From: Oscillospiraceae bacterium
GTDB taxonomy: Bacteria > Bacillota > Clostridia > Oscillospirales > Oscillospiraceae
DNA length: 64,000 bases
NCBI GenBank assembly: GCA_017395935.1
Contig: JAFQNL010000020.1
Coordinates: forward strand, 62,001 to 126,000
Direction of reading: 5' to 3'
The notes beneath the pieces are model-generated. The model had not been told where the DNA came from and ran no database searches. It worked only from the letters and a program-made list of their open reading frames with translations. This document shows, one piece after another, positions 51,051 through 64,000 of the stretch; within the stretch, counting starts at the first letter, position 1, and each line of letters opens with the position of its first letter. Both the position numbers and the translations under genes were made by a program.

Positions 51051-51959
51051 ATGGATGAGCTGAACCTCAACCTGCTCCCTCGGCTTCGAGCCTGGGTGGA
51101 CGGGGTAGAGCTGGCGGCCGAGAGTACCGGCAGCAGACAGGAAAGAAAACCCCGCAGAGAAAAGAACGACCAATCCCTTACCACCATAGAAGAGTACCGC
51201 CGGGACCGGCGGATCAATCAGGCAGTGGGAGCGCTGTTCTGCCTGTTTCTTATGCTGATGCTCTCGGCCTGTGTGCTGGAGCTGCCCGCTTTTGGCCGGG
51301 GAGACAATCCAGCCAATAACGAGGTGGCCCGGCGCTATATTGAACGGGGACTGGAGGAGACCGGCGCTGCCAATCTGGTGGCAGGCATGATCCTCAGCTA
51401 TCGGGTCTTTGATACCTTCGGCGAGTCCTGTGTTCTCTTCCTGGCCGCTACCTGCGTTACTATCCTGCTGCGCCGGGATAAGAAGAACACCACTGCACAG
51501 GACCTTCGGGAAATGGCCCGGGAAGAGCGGCAGGATCGGAAGGACAAGGACACCATCCTCCGTACCTCTGTGCTGCTCTTGCTGCCGGTCAGCGTTATGG
51601 TAGGTTTCTATGTTATGCTCTTCGGACACCTGTCTCCGGGCGGCGGCTTCTCCGGCGGTGCCATTCTGGGCGGCGGCATGATCCTTTACGCCAGAACCTT
51701 CGGTACCGACCATGTACGAAAGTTTTTTAACGAGCATATCTATCATCTGGTCAAGGTGGTCTGCCTTATGGGCTATGCGGCCATGCTCTGCTACTATGTG
51801 CTCACGGGCGCCAGCGGGCTGGACAACTATATACCTCTGGGTGTACCCGGCCGAATCCTCAGCGGCGGCATGATCATGCCCATTAATCTGCTGGTAGGGT
51901 TTGAAGTCACCTGTACCATCTATGCCTTTTATGCACTCTTTAGCGAAGGAGAGGTGTGA
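51051..51959 (+). CDS. MbhE-MrpB fusion subunit
   Basis: 302 residues. Residues 1-55 are a charged cytoplasmic extension. Residues 58-145 form an MbhE-like part (RVFDTFGESCVLFLAATCVTILL). Residues 168-302 are MrpB (LFGHLSPGGGFSGGAILGG, RILSGGMIMPINLLVGFEV). In the hydrogenase operon the two parts are separate genes (5990-6358 and 5521-5988). Starts immediately after the DUF4040 stop. Confidence 0.87.
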   Translation: MDELNLNLLPRLRAWVDGVELAAESTGSRQERKPRREKNDQSLTTIEEYRRDRRINQAVGALFCLFLMLMLSACVLELPAFGRGDNPANNEVARRYIERGLEETGAANLVAGMILSYRVFDTFGESCVLFLAATCVTILLRRDKKNTTAQDLREMAREERQDRKDKDTILRTSVLLLLPVSVMVGFYVMLFGHLSPGGGFSGGAILGGGMILYARTFGTDHVRKFFNEHIYHLVKVVCLMGYAAMLCYYVLTGASGLDNYIPLGVPGRILSGGMIMPINLLVGFEVTCTIYAFYALFSEGEV

Positions 51960-51961
51960 CA

Positions 51962-52348
51962 ATGGAATTATTGGAACAGATCTGGACCCAGCGCTTCTTT
52001 CTGGCCGCTGTTATCCTGTTTTGCATTGGTGCCTTCACCCTCTTCTTTCACCCCAATCTGATCAAGAAAATTATTGGATTTGACTTGATGGACGGCGCGA
52101 TCTATCTCATGCTGACCAGCGTGGGCTATGTTCGGGGGGGAGCAGCCCCCATCGTTACCGACTTCAGCCAGAGTGTTTCCGCCGCCGGCTATGTCAATCC
52201 TATCCCCTCAGGACTGGTGCTGACTGGCATCGTTGTCAGCGTCAGCGTCACCGCGTTTGCTCTGGCTCTGGTGGTGCGGATCTATAAAAGATATCATACC
52301 GTCTATCTGGACGTGATCATGGCCGGTATGAAGAAGGGGGCGGACTGA
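51962..52348 (+). CDS. mrpC: MrpC subunit (second operon)
   Basis: 128 residues, NuoK-like. KKIIGFDLMDGAIYLMLTSVGYVRGG and NPIPSGLVLTGIVVSVSVTAFALALVV are MrpC features. ATG at 51962 preferred over a GTG two codons earlier because GGAGAGGTG spacing fits better. Confidence 0.9.
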   Translation: MELLEQIWTQRFFLAAVILFCIGAFTLFFHPNLIKKIIGFDLMDGAIYLMLTSVGYVRGGAAPIVTDFSQSVSAAGYVNPIPSGLVLTGIVVSVSVTAFALALVVRIYKRYHTVYLDVIMAGMKKGAD

Positions 52349-52349
52349 T

Positions 52350-53858
52350 ATGGCCACAGCCTTTTACCATCATATCCCTTTCCTTACCATCCTTGTCCTC
52401 ATGCTGACCGGCGTTCTTACCAGTCTGGTTCACAATGGCCGGCTGGCAATGCGTCTGAATCAGGGGGCGGTGACGCTGTCTCTGGCAGCAACCCTCTTTC
52501 TGCTCTGGCAGGTCTGGAGCAGCGACGAGCGCTTTCTCTATCAGCTGGGCATTGTAGGTCATCCCTATGGCAACGAACTGGCCTGCGGCGTTCTGGAGGC
52601 GCTGCTGGCGGCTGTGTTTCTGGCAGTTATGCTCTGCTGCGTACTGGGCGGCGCCCGGGAGATCCGGGAGGATGTCCAGAAGGAAAAGCAGAACCTCTAC
52701 TTTATCATGTGCGATCTCATTATGGCCAGTATCCTTGCCATGATCTACACCAACGACGCCTTTACTGCCTACGTATTCATTGAGATCAATACAATTTCCG
52801 CCTGCGCGCTGGTTATGGCCAAGGATACCGGCCCCACCCTGGTGGCCACCATTCGCTATCTGGTCATGAGCCTGCTTGGCAGCGGCCTGTTTCTGATGGG
52901 ACTCACCTTTCTTTATTCGATTACCGGCCACCTGCTCATGCCCGATCTTCGGCTGGCTGTACAGGCACTGAGCCAGAGCGGCCAGTATACCCTGCCGCTG
53001 GTGATCTGTATGGGTATGATGACCACCGGTCTGCTGCTCAAGAGCGCTCTGTTTCCCTTCCATAGCTGGCTGCCTGATGCGCATGGCAGCGCAACCACCA
53101 CTTCCAGCGCCATTCTTTCCGGTCTGGTGCTGAAGGGATACCTGCTTTTGCTGGTCAAGGTGATGCTCTCTGTCTTCGGTCTGGATGTGTATGTGAAATA
53201 CCATGTGTCGGACGTACTGCTGGTGGTCGGCGTTCTGGCTATGGTGATCTGCTCTCTGCAGGCCATTCGGGAGACCCATTTGAAGCGAATCATCGCTTAC
53301 TCTACCGCGGCCCAGATGGGCTACGTCTGCCTCGGCTTCGGACTGGGCACTCTGGCCGGCATTGCCGCCGGCGTCTACCAGATGCTGGTCCACGCGGTAA
53401 CCAAGAGTCTGCTCTTCCTGTCGGCTGGCGAGCTCTCTGAGCACTCTGGACACCGGAAGCAGATGTACTATCTCCGGGGAGCCGGTTACCGGGCTCCGCT
53501 GGCCGGGGTCGGATTTACCGCAGGTGCCCTTTCCATGGTAGGACTTCCGCTGCTGGGCGGCTTTGCCGTCAAATTCTATCTGCTGGAGAGCAGCCTGACA
53601 GGGAGCTGGCAGCTGCCGGTAGTTCTCCTCTCTCTGGCTGTCTCCAGTGTGCTCAACGCGCTGTATTACCTGCCTATGGTCCTTCAGATCTGGACGCCGG
53701 TAAAAGAGGGGGAGCAATTCCCGGCCTATGAGACCAAGCCTACGCCCAGATCCTTCCGGCTGGCAGCGCTGCTGCTGCTGGCCGGCTGTCTGGCGCTGGG
53801 TATCTGCTGCGCCGAAACGGGCCAGACTCTGCTCCGGGGTCTGGAACTGATGCTGTGA
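52350..53858 (+). CDS. Antiporter-like large subunit 1 (MrpD/NuoN-like)
   Basis: 502 residues, about 14 helices. Key charged residues: Glu in AYVFIEINTIS (TM5), Lys in LLKSALFPFHSWLPDAHG (TM7), Lys in LVLKGYLLLL (TM8), Lys in FAVKFYLLES (TM12). Canonical MrpD length and features. First of four consecutive subunits of this family. Starts two bases after the mrpC stop. Confidence 0.9.
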   Translation: MATAFYHHIPFLTILVLMLTGVLTSLVHNGRLAMRLNQGAVTLSLAATLFLLWQVWSSDERFLYQLGIVGHPYGNELACGVLEALLAAVFLAVMLCCVLGGAREIREDVQKEKQNLYFIMCDLIMASILAMIYTNDAFTAYVFIEINTISACALVMAKDTGPTLVATIRYLVMSLLGSGLFLMGLTFLYSITGHLLMPDLRLAVQALSQSGQYTLPLVICMGMMTTGLLLKSALFPFHSWLPDAHGSATTTSSAILSGLVLKGYLLLLVKVMLSVFGLDVYVKYHVSDVLLVVGVLAMVICSLQAIRETHLKRIIAYSTAAQMGYVCLGFGLGTLAGIAAGVYQMLVHAVTKSLLFLSAGELSEHSGHRKQMYYLRGAGYRAPLAGVGFTAGALSMVGLPLLGGFAVKFYLLESSLTGSWQLPVVLLSLAVSSVLNALYYLPMVLQIWTPVKEGEQFPAYETKPTPRSFRLAALLLLAGCLALGICCAETGQTLLRGLELML

Positions 53859-53874
53859 GAAGGGGGGAGAAGCC

Positions 53875-55329
53875 ATGATGATTCTGACTCTTCTGCCTTT
53901 GCTGCTCCCTCTTGTGGGCGCGCTGCTGATGGCCCTGCCCATAAAAGGAAAGGGAAGAGATGCTATCTTCCTCGCTCTGCTGGGCGGGAATTTAGCTGCC
54001 CTGCTGCTGGGGGAAGTCTTAGAAAGCCCTGGTCTGCCCGAGCTTCCGGTGGGCAGCTTTGCCATCAGTCTTTCACCTGACGGTCTGGGCCGGTTTTTTG
54101 GCCTGCTTTTCGGCCTGCTTTTCTTTCTTGCCGGGCTCTTTTCTCTGGAATATAACTGCCACGACAGCCATCAGAGCCGATTTAACGGCTTCTACCTGCT
54201 CACGCTCTGGGCGCTGATGGGCCTGAGTCAGGCGGGAAACCTGTTTACCTTTTACCTCTTCTATGAGGCAATGACCATTGCCAGTATGCCTCTGGTCTTC
54301 CATGCAGGGGACAATACCTCCATGAAGGCTGCTCTGCGCTATCTGGGCTATTCTCTTTTCGGGGCAGCGCTGGTTCTGTTTGGCTTCTTCTATCTGGGCC
54401 AATTCTGCCGGAGCACCGACTTCGTGGCCGGCGGCAGCCTGCTGCCTCTTCCGGTAGGGGAGAACGGGCTTCTGTTGCTGGCTGTCTTTGCCCTGCTGCT
54501 GGGCTTTGGCTGTAAGGCCGGTCTGCTGCCGCTGCATCACTGGCTCCCGGTCGCCCATCCGGTGGCGCCGGCACCCGCCTCTGCCGTCTTGTCGGCAGCT
54601 ATTACCAAAGCCGGTGTGCTGGGCATTCTTCGGGTCCTCTGGTATCTGACCGGGCCGCAGGTACTGGCAGGCAGCTGGGTCCAGAGAACTATGGTACTAC
54701 TGGCGATTGCCACCATCTTTACCGGCTCCATGCTGGCATGGCGGGAAAAACTGCTCAAACGTCGTCTGGCCTGGTCGTCGGTGAGTCAGGTCAGCTATGC
54801 GCTCTATGGCATCTTTACTCTGTCTCTCACCGGTCTGGAGGGTGCTTTGCTCCAGATTCTCTTTCACGGTCTGTGTAAGACCGGCCTCTTCCTCTTTGCC
54901 GGCGCTGTGATCCACCGGACGGGCAAGACCTATGTCTGGGAACTATCTGGTCTGGGCAGAAAGATGCCTCTGACCTTCCTCGCCTTCGCGCTTCTTTCCC
55001 TCTCGTTGGTGGGTATCCCGCCCTTTGCCGGCTTTGTCAGCAAGTGGAGTCTGGCTCTTGGAGGCATGGAGACTCTGGGAGGGTTGGGCGTGGCCGGAGC
55101 TGGCGTCCTGCTGCTCTCAGCGCTGCTGACGGCAGGGTATCTCTTCCCCATCTCTATCCACGGCTGGACAGAGCGGGCGCAGTGGGAGGATGGCCTGGAG
55201 CCGGGCTGGAAGATGCTCCTTCCGCTGCTCCTGCTGGCCTTTTCCCTGCTGATGCTGGGTATCTTTACCGGCCCTGGGGCAGAGTTGGTCTCCGGCCTTG
55301 CCCGAGAAATGATGGGAGGTGGCCTCTGA
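53875..55329 (+). CDS. Antiporter-like large subunit 2
   Basis: 484 residues. TM5 Glu in FYLFYEAMTIA, TM7 Lys in GFGCKAGLLPLHHWLPVAHPVAPAP, TM8 Lys in ITKAGVLGIL, TM12 Lys in GFVSKWSLAL. The PVAPAPASAVLS loop resembles MrpA/NuoL-type sequences. All channel residues intact, so it is likely a functional ion-path subunit. Confidence 0.9.
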   Translation: MMILTLLPLLLPLVGALLMALPIKGKGRDAIFLALLGGNLAALLLGEVLESPGLPELPVGSFAISLSPDGLGRFFGLLFGLLFFLAGLFSLEYNCHDSHQSRFNGFYLLTLWALMGLSQAGNLFTFYLFYEAMTIASMPLVFHAGDNTSMKAALRYLGYSLFGAALVLFGFFYLGQFCRSTDFVAGGSLLPLPVGENGLLLLAVFALLLGFGCKAGLLPLHHWLPVAHPVAPAPASAVLSAAITKAGVLGILRVLWYLTGPQVLAGSWVQRTMVLLAIATIFTGSMLAWREKLLKRRLAWSSVSQVSYALYGIFTLSLTGLEGALLQILFHGLCKTGLFLFAGAVIHRTGKTYVWELSGLGRKMPLTFLAFALLSLSLVGIPPFAGFVSKWSLALGGMETLGGLGVAGAGVLLLSALLTAGYLFPISIHGWTERAQWEDGLEPGWKMLLPLLLLAFSLLMLGIFTGPGAELVSGLAREMMGGGL

Positions 55330-55330
55330 T

Positions 55331-56761
55331 ATGACGATGATGCTTACTGCCATCTGCCTGCCGGTGCTGGGTGGTGCCGGTCTGCTGCTGTGTAAGGAGC
55401 CGGCGAGAAAGACACGGGAGATTTTCCTCTTCCTGCTCAGCCTGATGACCAGCCTGCTGGTCTTTGGGGCTATGGAGCAGGGAGGACAGGTGGAGCTGCT
55501 CTCTATCCATCCCGCGCTGACACTGGCCTTCCGACTGGACGAACTGTCCGGAGCCTTTCTGCGTATTCTGGCTGTTCTCTGGCCAATCGCTCTGCTCTAT
55601 TCCTTTGAGTACATGAGCCATGAGCATAATGAGAAGTGGTTCTTCGCCTTCTTTACCATGACCTACGGCGTGGTGCTGGCCATTGCTGCTGCGGCAAACC
55701 TCTTTACTCTGTATCTCTTTTACGAGCTGCTGACATTGGTCACGCTTCCTCTGGTCATGCATGAGATGGATGGGAAAGCCCGCTTTGCCGGTCGGCGTTA
55801 TATCCTCTTTTCCATGACCGGCGCTGCGCTGGCCTTTTCCGGTATGGTCATTCTGGCCGGCTACGGCTCGCTGGACTTTGCTGTTGCCGGCGGCACCAGT
55901 CTGGATCTGTCGCTGACGGGAGGCCGGGAAGCGCTGCTGCGTTGGGCCTTCCTGCTCTGCTTCTTTGGCTTCGGCGTGAAGGCTGCCGTCTGGCCCGGCC
56001 ATATGTGGCTGCCTGCCGCCTCGGTGGCGCCTACGCCGGTTTCCGCTCTGCTCCATGCTGTGGCCGTGGTCAATTCGGGTGTCTTTGCCATCCTTCGCGT
56101 GACCTACTGCAACTTTGGGCCGGAGCTGCTCCGAAACAGCTTTGCTCAGTGGCTGATGATGGCCGCCTGCACCTTTACCATTCTCTTTGGCTCCTGCATG
56201 AGCTGGAGAATGGACTACCTGAAGCGCCGCCTGGCCTACTCTACGGTGAGCAATCTGAGCTATATCCTGCTGGCCGCCTCTGCCATGAGCGGAGCCGGTC
56301 TCTCGGGCGCGCTTATGCATATGACGGCCCACTCGGTCTTTAAGATCATCCTCTTCTTTGCTGCCGGCGCAATTCTCTGCCAGTCGGGTCGGGAATATAT
56401 TTCCCGGATGGCCGGCTTGGGCAGACAGATGCCCCTTACGTTTGCTGCCTTTCTGGTGGCCTCACTGGGCCTGATCGGAATCCCTCCTCTGGCTGGCTTT
56501 GAAAGCAAGTGGGCAGTTGCCCAGGCTCTTGTGGGGGTGGATCATCCAGCGGCAGCGGCCGGTCTGGCCGCGCTTGTGCTAAGTGCCTTTCTTACCGGTC
56601 TGTACCAGATTATGGTGCTGGTTCCCGCCTTTTTCCCCACTGTGGAGCAACAGGAACTGGCGAAGGAGAATCGGGCTTTTTCCGATCCGGGCTGGAAGAT
56701 GAAGACGTCCTTTGTCCTGCTCACCTTGCTGGCTCTGCTGCTGGGCCGCTGGCTGTCCTGA
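55331..56761 (+). CDS. Antiporter-like large subunit 3
   Basis: 476 residues. TM5 Glu in LYLFYELLTLV, TM7 Lys in GFGVKAAVWPGHMWLPAASVAPTPVSA, TM12 Lys in GFESKWAVA. At the TM8 position the Lys of its neighbours is Asn (AVVNSGVFAIL), as NuoL has a non-Lys residue there. ATG at 55331 follows GGGAGGTGG; overlapping earlier GTG not used. Confidence 0.88.
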   Translation: MTMMLTAICLPVLGGAGLLLCKEPARKTREIFLFLLSLMTSLLVFGAMEQGGQVELLSIHPALTLAFRLDELSGAFLRILAVLWPIALLYSFEYMSHEHNEKWFFAFFTMTYGVVLAIAAAANLFTLYLFYELLTLVTLPLVMHEMDGKARFAGRRYILFSMTGAALAFSGMVILAGYGSLDFAVAGGTSLDLSLTGGREALLRWAFLLCFFGFGVKAAVWPGHMWLPAASVAPTPVSALLHAVAVVNSGVFAILRVTYCNFGPELLRNSFAQWLMMAACTFTILFGSCMSWRMDYLKRRLAYSTVSNLSYILLAASAMSGAGLSGALMHMTAHSVFKIILFFAAGAILCQSGREYISRMAGLGRQMPLTFAAFLVASLGLIGIPPLAGFESKWAVAQALVGVDHPAAAAGLAALVLSAFLTGLYQIMVLVPAFFPTVEQQELAKENRAFSDPGWKMKTSFVLLTLLALLLGRWLS

Positions 56762-56777
56762 AAGGAGGGAGTAAGTA

Positions 56778-58736
56778 ATGTCTGTGTATGCGCTGATCCT
56801 GCTCCCCATGCTGGGCGGACCGGTGAGCGCCCTGGTCAGCCGGAAGTGCCGAAAGGCCTCTGGTCTGCTGGTGGTCGCCCTGTTGTGCGCCTGCCTGATC
56901 CTCTCCCTCTCTCTGATCTCTCAGAACGGGCTGGAGCTCTTCTGCCCTCAGCTCTGCGGTCTGGGCCTCAGCTTCCGGCTTACCGGATTTCAGATTCTGC
57001 TGTCTCTGCTGGCCTCTGTCCTCTGGCTGGTTTCCGGTCTGGGGTCTCTGGAGGAAATGGAGCAGTCACCCAAGGGCTGGCGCTATCATCTGTTCCTTCT
57101 GCTGACGCTGGGCGCGATTCAGGGCGTCTTCCTGTCGGCAGACCTGTATACTACGCTGATCTTCTTTGAGCTTATGAGCTTTACCTCTTTTGTTCTGGTC
57201 ATGCATTACGAGGACGCTCCGGCCATGAAGGCGGCAGGAAGCTACCTTGCCTACGCTGTGATTGGCGGACTGGTCTCTTTGATGGGCCTCTTTCTCCTCC
57301 AGAGTCTGCTGGGTACGCTGCGCTATGACCAGCTGGCCCAGGCGGCAACCCTCTTTTCGGGGCAACGCCGGATGCTGTATCTGGCGGGAGGCCTGACAGC
57401 TACTACCTTTGCCGCAAAGATCTGCCTTTATCCCCTTCATACATGGCTGCCCATGGCCCATCCGGTAGCTCCGGCGCCGGCCTCGGCCCTGCTGTCGGGT
57501 ATCATTACCAAGGCCGGAATGTTCGGTATTATGGCGCTGTCGGCCACTCTCTTTCTTCATGACGGGGCGGCGGGACAGGTGCTGCTGATCTTCGCTGTCA
57601 TCACGATGGTCTGGGGTGGTTTTCAGGGTCTTTGCCAGACCAACCTGAAGGCGACGCTGGCCTACTCCACGATGAGTCAGATTGGATTCATTCTGGTGGG
57701 TGTCAGTATGAGCATGATCCTCGGCGAGGAAAACGGCATCGCCGTCTGGGGCAGTGTGATCCATCTGGTCAACCACGCGTGGTTTAAGCTGCTGCTCTTT
57801 CTTTTCGCCGGCATCGTTCATCACAGCATCCATGCGCTGGAGCTGGACGAGATCCGGGGCTTCGGACGGAAGAAGCCATGGCTTCTGCTGCTGTTTTCCA
57901 TGCCTGCGCTGGGCGTTATGGGTATTCCTCCCTGGAATGGATATATCTCCAAGACACTGCTCCACGAGAGCATTGTGGAGCAGATCCATCATCTGGAGCA
58001 CTTGGGCCAGAGCGCCGGTCTGTTCCATGCCGCTGAGTGGCTCTTCCTGCTCTCCGGCGGCATGACCACCGCGTATATGCTCAAGCTCTTTGTCTGTATC
58101 TTTGTGGAGAAGAACGCCGATCCCCTGCGCCAGCAGCGGTACGACCGGACGAATGCCCATGTGAGCCCACTCCTGAAGGCTCTGCTTACCCTCTGCGCCC
58201 TGATGTGTCCTCTGCTGGGTATGTTCCCCCATACTGTACTGGAGGCAGGCGCACGGCTCTCTGAGCGCTTTTTCAACTCTGCGCCCATGCATCATGTAGT
58301 GGACTACTTCAACTCCACCAATCTGGGCGGCGGTGTTATCTCGGTCAGCTTTGGCCTGGCCTTCTACTTCCTCTTTGTCCGGATCTTTGTCCGCCGGCGG
58401 GAGGGCTGCTACCGGAATCCCTGGCCGGCGGGGCTCAGTCTGGAGGAGAGGGTCTATCGGCCTGTGCTGATGGTGGGCCTGCCCTTTATCGGAGCGATGA
58501 TTGCCCGCTTTGCCGCCAGTCTTTTTGAGTGGCTGGTCCGCCTGTGCAACCGGCTCCTTTTCTTCCGACACAGATCTGAACTCACGCCTCCGGAGGATAA
58601 CCACTTCGGACGCTATCAGAAGGAGGTAGAAGGAAGACGGGGCAATCTGGGTACCCTCTCCTTTGGCCTGACCCTCTTTGCTGTCGGCTATATGCTCATT
58701 ATGCTTTGGCTCCTTCTGTCCAATTTCCTCTTCTAA
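56778..58736 (+). CDS. Antiporter-like large subunit 4 with C-terminal extension (NuoL/HycC-like)
   Basis: 652 residues. TM5 Glu in LIFFELMSFTS, TM7 Lys in FAAKICLYPLHTWLPMAHPVAPAP, TM8 Lys in IITKAGMFGI, TM12 Lys in GYISKTLLH. About 150 residues longer than the other three: the extra part has a polar segment, two or three more helices and a final helix (YMLIMLWLLLSNFLF), which could act as the lateral helix of NuoL-like terminal subunits (inference). AAAGGAGGG precedes the ATG. Last gene of the operon. Confidence 0.9.
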   Translation: MSVYALILLPMLGGPVSALVSRKCRKASGLLVVALLCACLILSLSLISQNGLELFCPQLCGLGLSFRLTGFQILLSLLASVLWLVSGLGSLEEMEQSPKGWRYHLFLLLTLGAIQGVFLSADLYTTLIFFELMSFTSFVLVMHYEDAPAMKAAGSYLAYAVIGGLVSLMGLFLLQSLLGTLRYDQLAQAATLFSGQRRMLYLAGGLTATTFAAKICLYPLHTWLPMAHPVAPAPASALLSGIITKAGMFGIMALSATLFLHDGAAGQVLLIFAVITMVWGGFQGLCQTNLKATLAYSTMSQIGFILVGVSMSMILGEENGIAVWGSVIHLVNHAWFKLLLFLFAGIVHHSIHALELDEIRGFGRKKPWLLLLFSMPALGVMGIPPWNGYISKTLLHESIVEQIHHLEHLGQSAGLFHAAEWLFLLSGGMTTAYMLKLFVCIFVEKNADPLRQQRYDRTNAHVSPLLKALLTLCALMCPLLGMFPHTVLEAGARLSERFFNSAPMHHVVDYFNSTNLGGGVISVSFGLAFYFLFVRIFVRRREGCYRNPWPAGLSLEERVYRPVLMVGLPFIGAMIARFAASLFEWLVRLCNRLLFFRHRSELTPPEDNHFGRYQKEVEGRRGNLGTLSFGLTLFAVGYMLIMLWLLLSNFLF

Positions 58737-58746
58737 GGAGAAGAAT

Positions 58747-58776
58747 CTGCCCCGTCCGCTGTCGCGGGCGGGGCAG
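58747..58776 (+). other. GC-rich hairpin after the Mrp operon
   Basis: 13-base stem (58747-58759 with 58764-58776, one G-T pair) with TGTC loop. No T-run, so only a possible weak terminator or 3' protective structure. Confidence 0.55.
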
Positions 58777-58821
58777 GGAAGGGGCAGAGCGGAAAAAGAC
58801 AAGATATTCCTGAAAAATCAG

Positions 58822-58850
58822 TTGACAAATACAGCTGAGATGGATATAAT
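58822..58850 (+). promoter_or_regulatory. Promoter of the tRNA-Ser pair
   Basis: TTGACA, 17-base spacer, TATAAT: perfect consensus, 19 bases before the first tRNA. Confidence 0.92.
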
Positions 58851-58868
58851 ATTTGATGTTGATTACTT

Positions 58869-58958
58869 GGAGAGATGTCCGAGCGGTTTAAGGAGCCGGT
58901 CTTGAAAACCGGTGACTCTCACAAGGAGCCGTGGGTTCGAATCCCACTCTCTCCGCCA
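58869..58958 (+). tRNA. tRNA-Ser (anticodon TGA), CCA encoded
   Basis: Acceptor stem GGAGAGA/TCTCTCC, anticodon loop CTTGAAAA, long variable arm typical of class II tRNAs, TTC loop GGTTCGAATCC. Discriminator G followed by encoded CCA. Confidence 0.97.
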
Positions 58959-59002
58959 TTTTCTCCTCTAACAAGTGAATATCACTCGTTGATCGTCGAC
59001 CT

Positions 59003-59091
59003 GCAGAAGTACTCAAGTGGCCGAAGAGGCGCCCCTGCTAAGGGCGTAGGTGTGTAAAAAGCACGCGAGGGTTCAAATCCCTCCTTCTGCG
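59003..59091 (+). tRNA. tRNA-Ser (anticodon GCT)
   Basis: Acceptor stem GCAGAAG/CTTCTGC, anticodon loop CTGCTAA, long variable arm, TTC loop GGTTCAAATCC. Discriminator G; CCA not encoded (TCA follows), unlike the first tRNA. Confidence 0.97.
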
Positions 59092-59097
59092 TCACAG

Positions 59098-59148
59098 CCG
59101 GACACCGGTTTTGATACAATACGTATCGAAGCAAGTGTCCGGTTTTTT
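59098..59148 (+). terminator. Terminator of the tRNA operon
   Basis: CCGGACAC (59098-59105) pairs with GTGTCCGG (59135-59142), enclosing a GATAC/GTATC stem; T6 follows. Confidence 0.9.
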
Positions 59149-59226
59149 ATGTTCTGCCATTGCTGCAGAGAGATGATGAACTCGTTACAGCCTTCGCTTG
59201 CAATGGCGGATTGCGCGCGGACGGTC

Positions 59227-59297
59227 TGATATAATGTAGAAGCGAGCCCTTGGCTTATCAAGCCCCTGCCCAAACGGGCAGGGGCTTTCCGTTTTTG
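59227..59297 (+). ncRNA. Candidate very short RNA (extended -10 promoter plus terminator)
   Basis: TGATATAAT (59227-59235) is an extended -10 box without clear -35. About 25 bases later a 12-base perfect stem AAGCCCCTGCCC/GGGCAGGGGCTT (59260-59287, loop AAAC) ends in T-rich sequence (59286-59296). An AGCC/GGCT stem lies between. Would give an RNA of roughly 55 bases. Could instead be a second terminator of the tRNA operon. Confidence 0.3.
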
Positions 59298-59328
59298 CCG
59301 GATGCAACGCACTGCGGCCGAGATACCA

Positions 59329-59360
59329 AAACGCCCCGTCTCAAAAGAGACAGGGCGTTT
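59329..59360 (-). terminator. Terminator of rpoC
   Basis: 14-base stem with one mismatch, loop AAAA, followed on the minus strand by T4. Lies 23 bases after the rpoC stop. Confidence 0.88.
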
Positions 59361-59382
59361 GATCTGTTTCACAGAGGGAGGC

Positions 59383-63255
<3,873 letters not shown>

Positions 63256-63273
63256 GTTTCGTCCTCCTCCTTC

Positions 63274-64000
<727 letters not shown>

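Overview
The window is a GC-rich (by eye somewhat below 60 % G+C) stretch of a bacterial chromosome. Gene content and signals point to an anaerobic Clostridia-type organism, most likely Oscillospiraceae-like. The reasons are strong AGGAGG ribosome-binding sites, an energy-converting [NiFe] hydrogenase, a clostridial 2[4Fe-4S] ferredoxin, a Rex redox repressor, a VanW/YoaR-type protein and a secreted esterase with fibronectin repeats. No rRNA, CRISPR array or IS transposase was seen.

Layout. (1) 1-9981, minus strand: one operon from a near-perfect sigma-70 promoter (9953-9981). It reads hydrogenase large subunit, hypA, hypB, seven small or medium Mrp/Mbh-type membrane subunits, an MrpD-type antiporter subunit, a NuoH-like subunit, the small subunit, a polyferredoxin and hypF (cut by the left edge). 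This is a ferredoxin-dependent, ion-pumping group 4 [NiFe] hydrogenase with part of its maturation set. (2) 10317-19896, plus strand: a compact phage-derived head-tail module. It has both terminase subunits, portal, scaffold, capsid, connectors, tail tube, a frameshifting tail chaperone, tape measure, one small tail protein and a small membrane/coiled-coil protein. No integrase, repressor, replication, lysin or baseplate gene is visible. A 106-bp structured insertion sits in front of the tail tube gene and is flanked by a 50-bp duplication of that gene's start region. (3) 19895-30720: housekeeping and surface genes, namely ROK glucokinase, VanW protein, DUF2461 protein, P-loop kinase, threonine ammonia-lyase, recR and a 1472-residue secreted esterase with nine Fn3 repeats. 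(4) 31165-39739: a 2[4Fe-4S] ferredoxin, then a complete ornithine/arginine block argG-argH-argC-argJ-argB-argD-argF with ARG-box-like sites upstream. (5) 39755-49551: a tiny Gly/Cys-rich membrane peptide, rex, two COG0523 (CobW-like) GTPases of which one is very His-rich, a TetR regulator, a domain-permuted GH3 glycosidase, a MATE exporter and an EamA exporter. (6) 49648-58736: a second Mrp-type operon without hydrogenase subunits but with four consecutive antiporter-like (NuoL/M/N, MrpA/D family) large subunits. (7) 58822-64000: two tRNA-Ser genes, then rpoC and the 3' part of rpoB on the minus strand.

The observations I rate highest are these. rpoC is interrupted by a single in-frame TAG at the tip of the clamp coiled coil, and none of the 63 stop codons I could read in the window is TAG. 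The second Mrp operon has four antiporter subunits. The phage structural module looks orphaned yet intact, and carries the 106-bp insertion. Several large ORFs antisense to real genes are codon-bias shadows and are not annotated.
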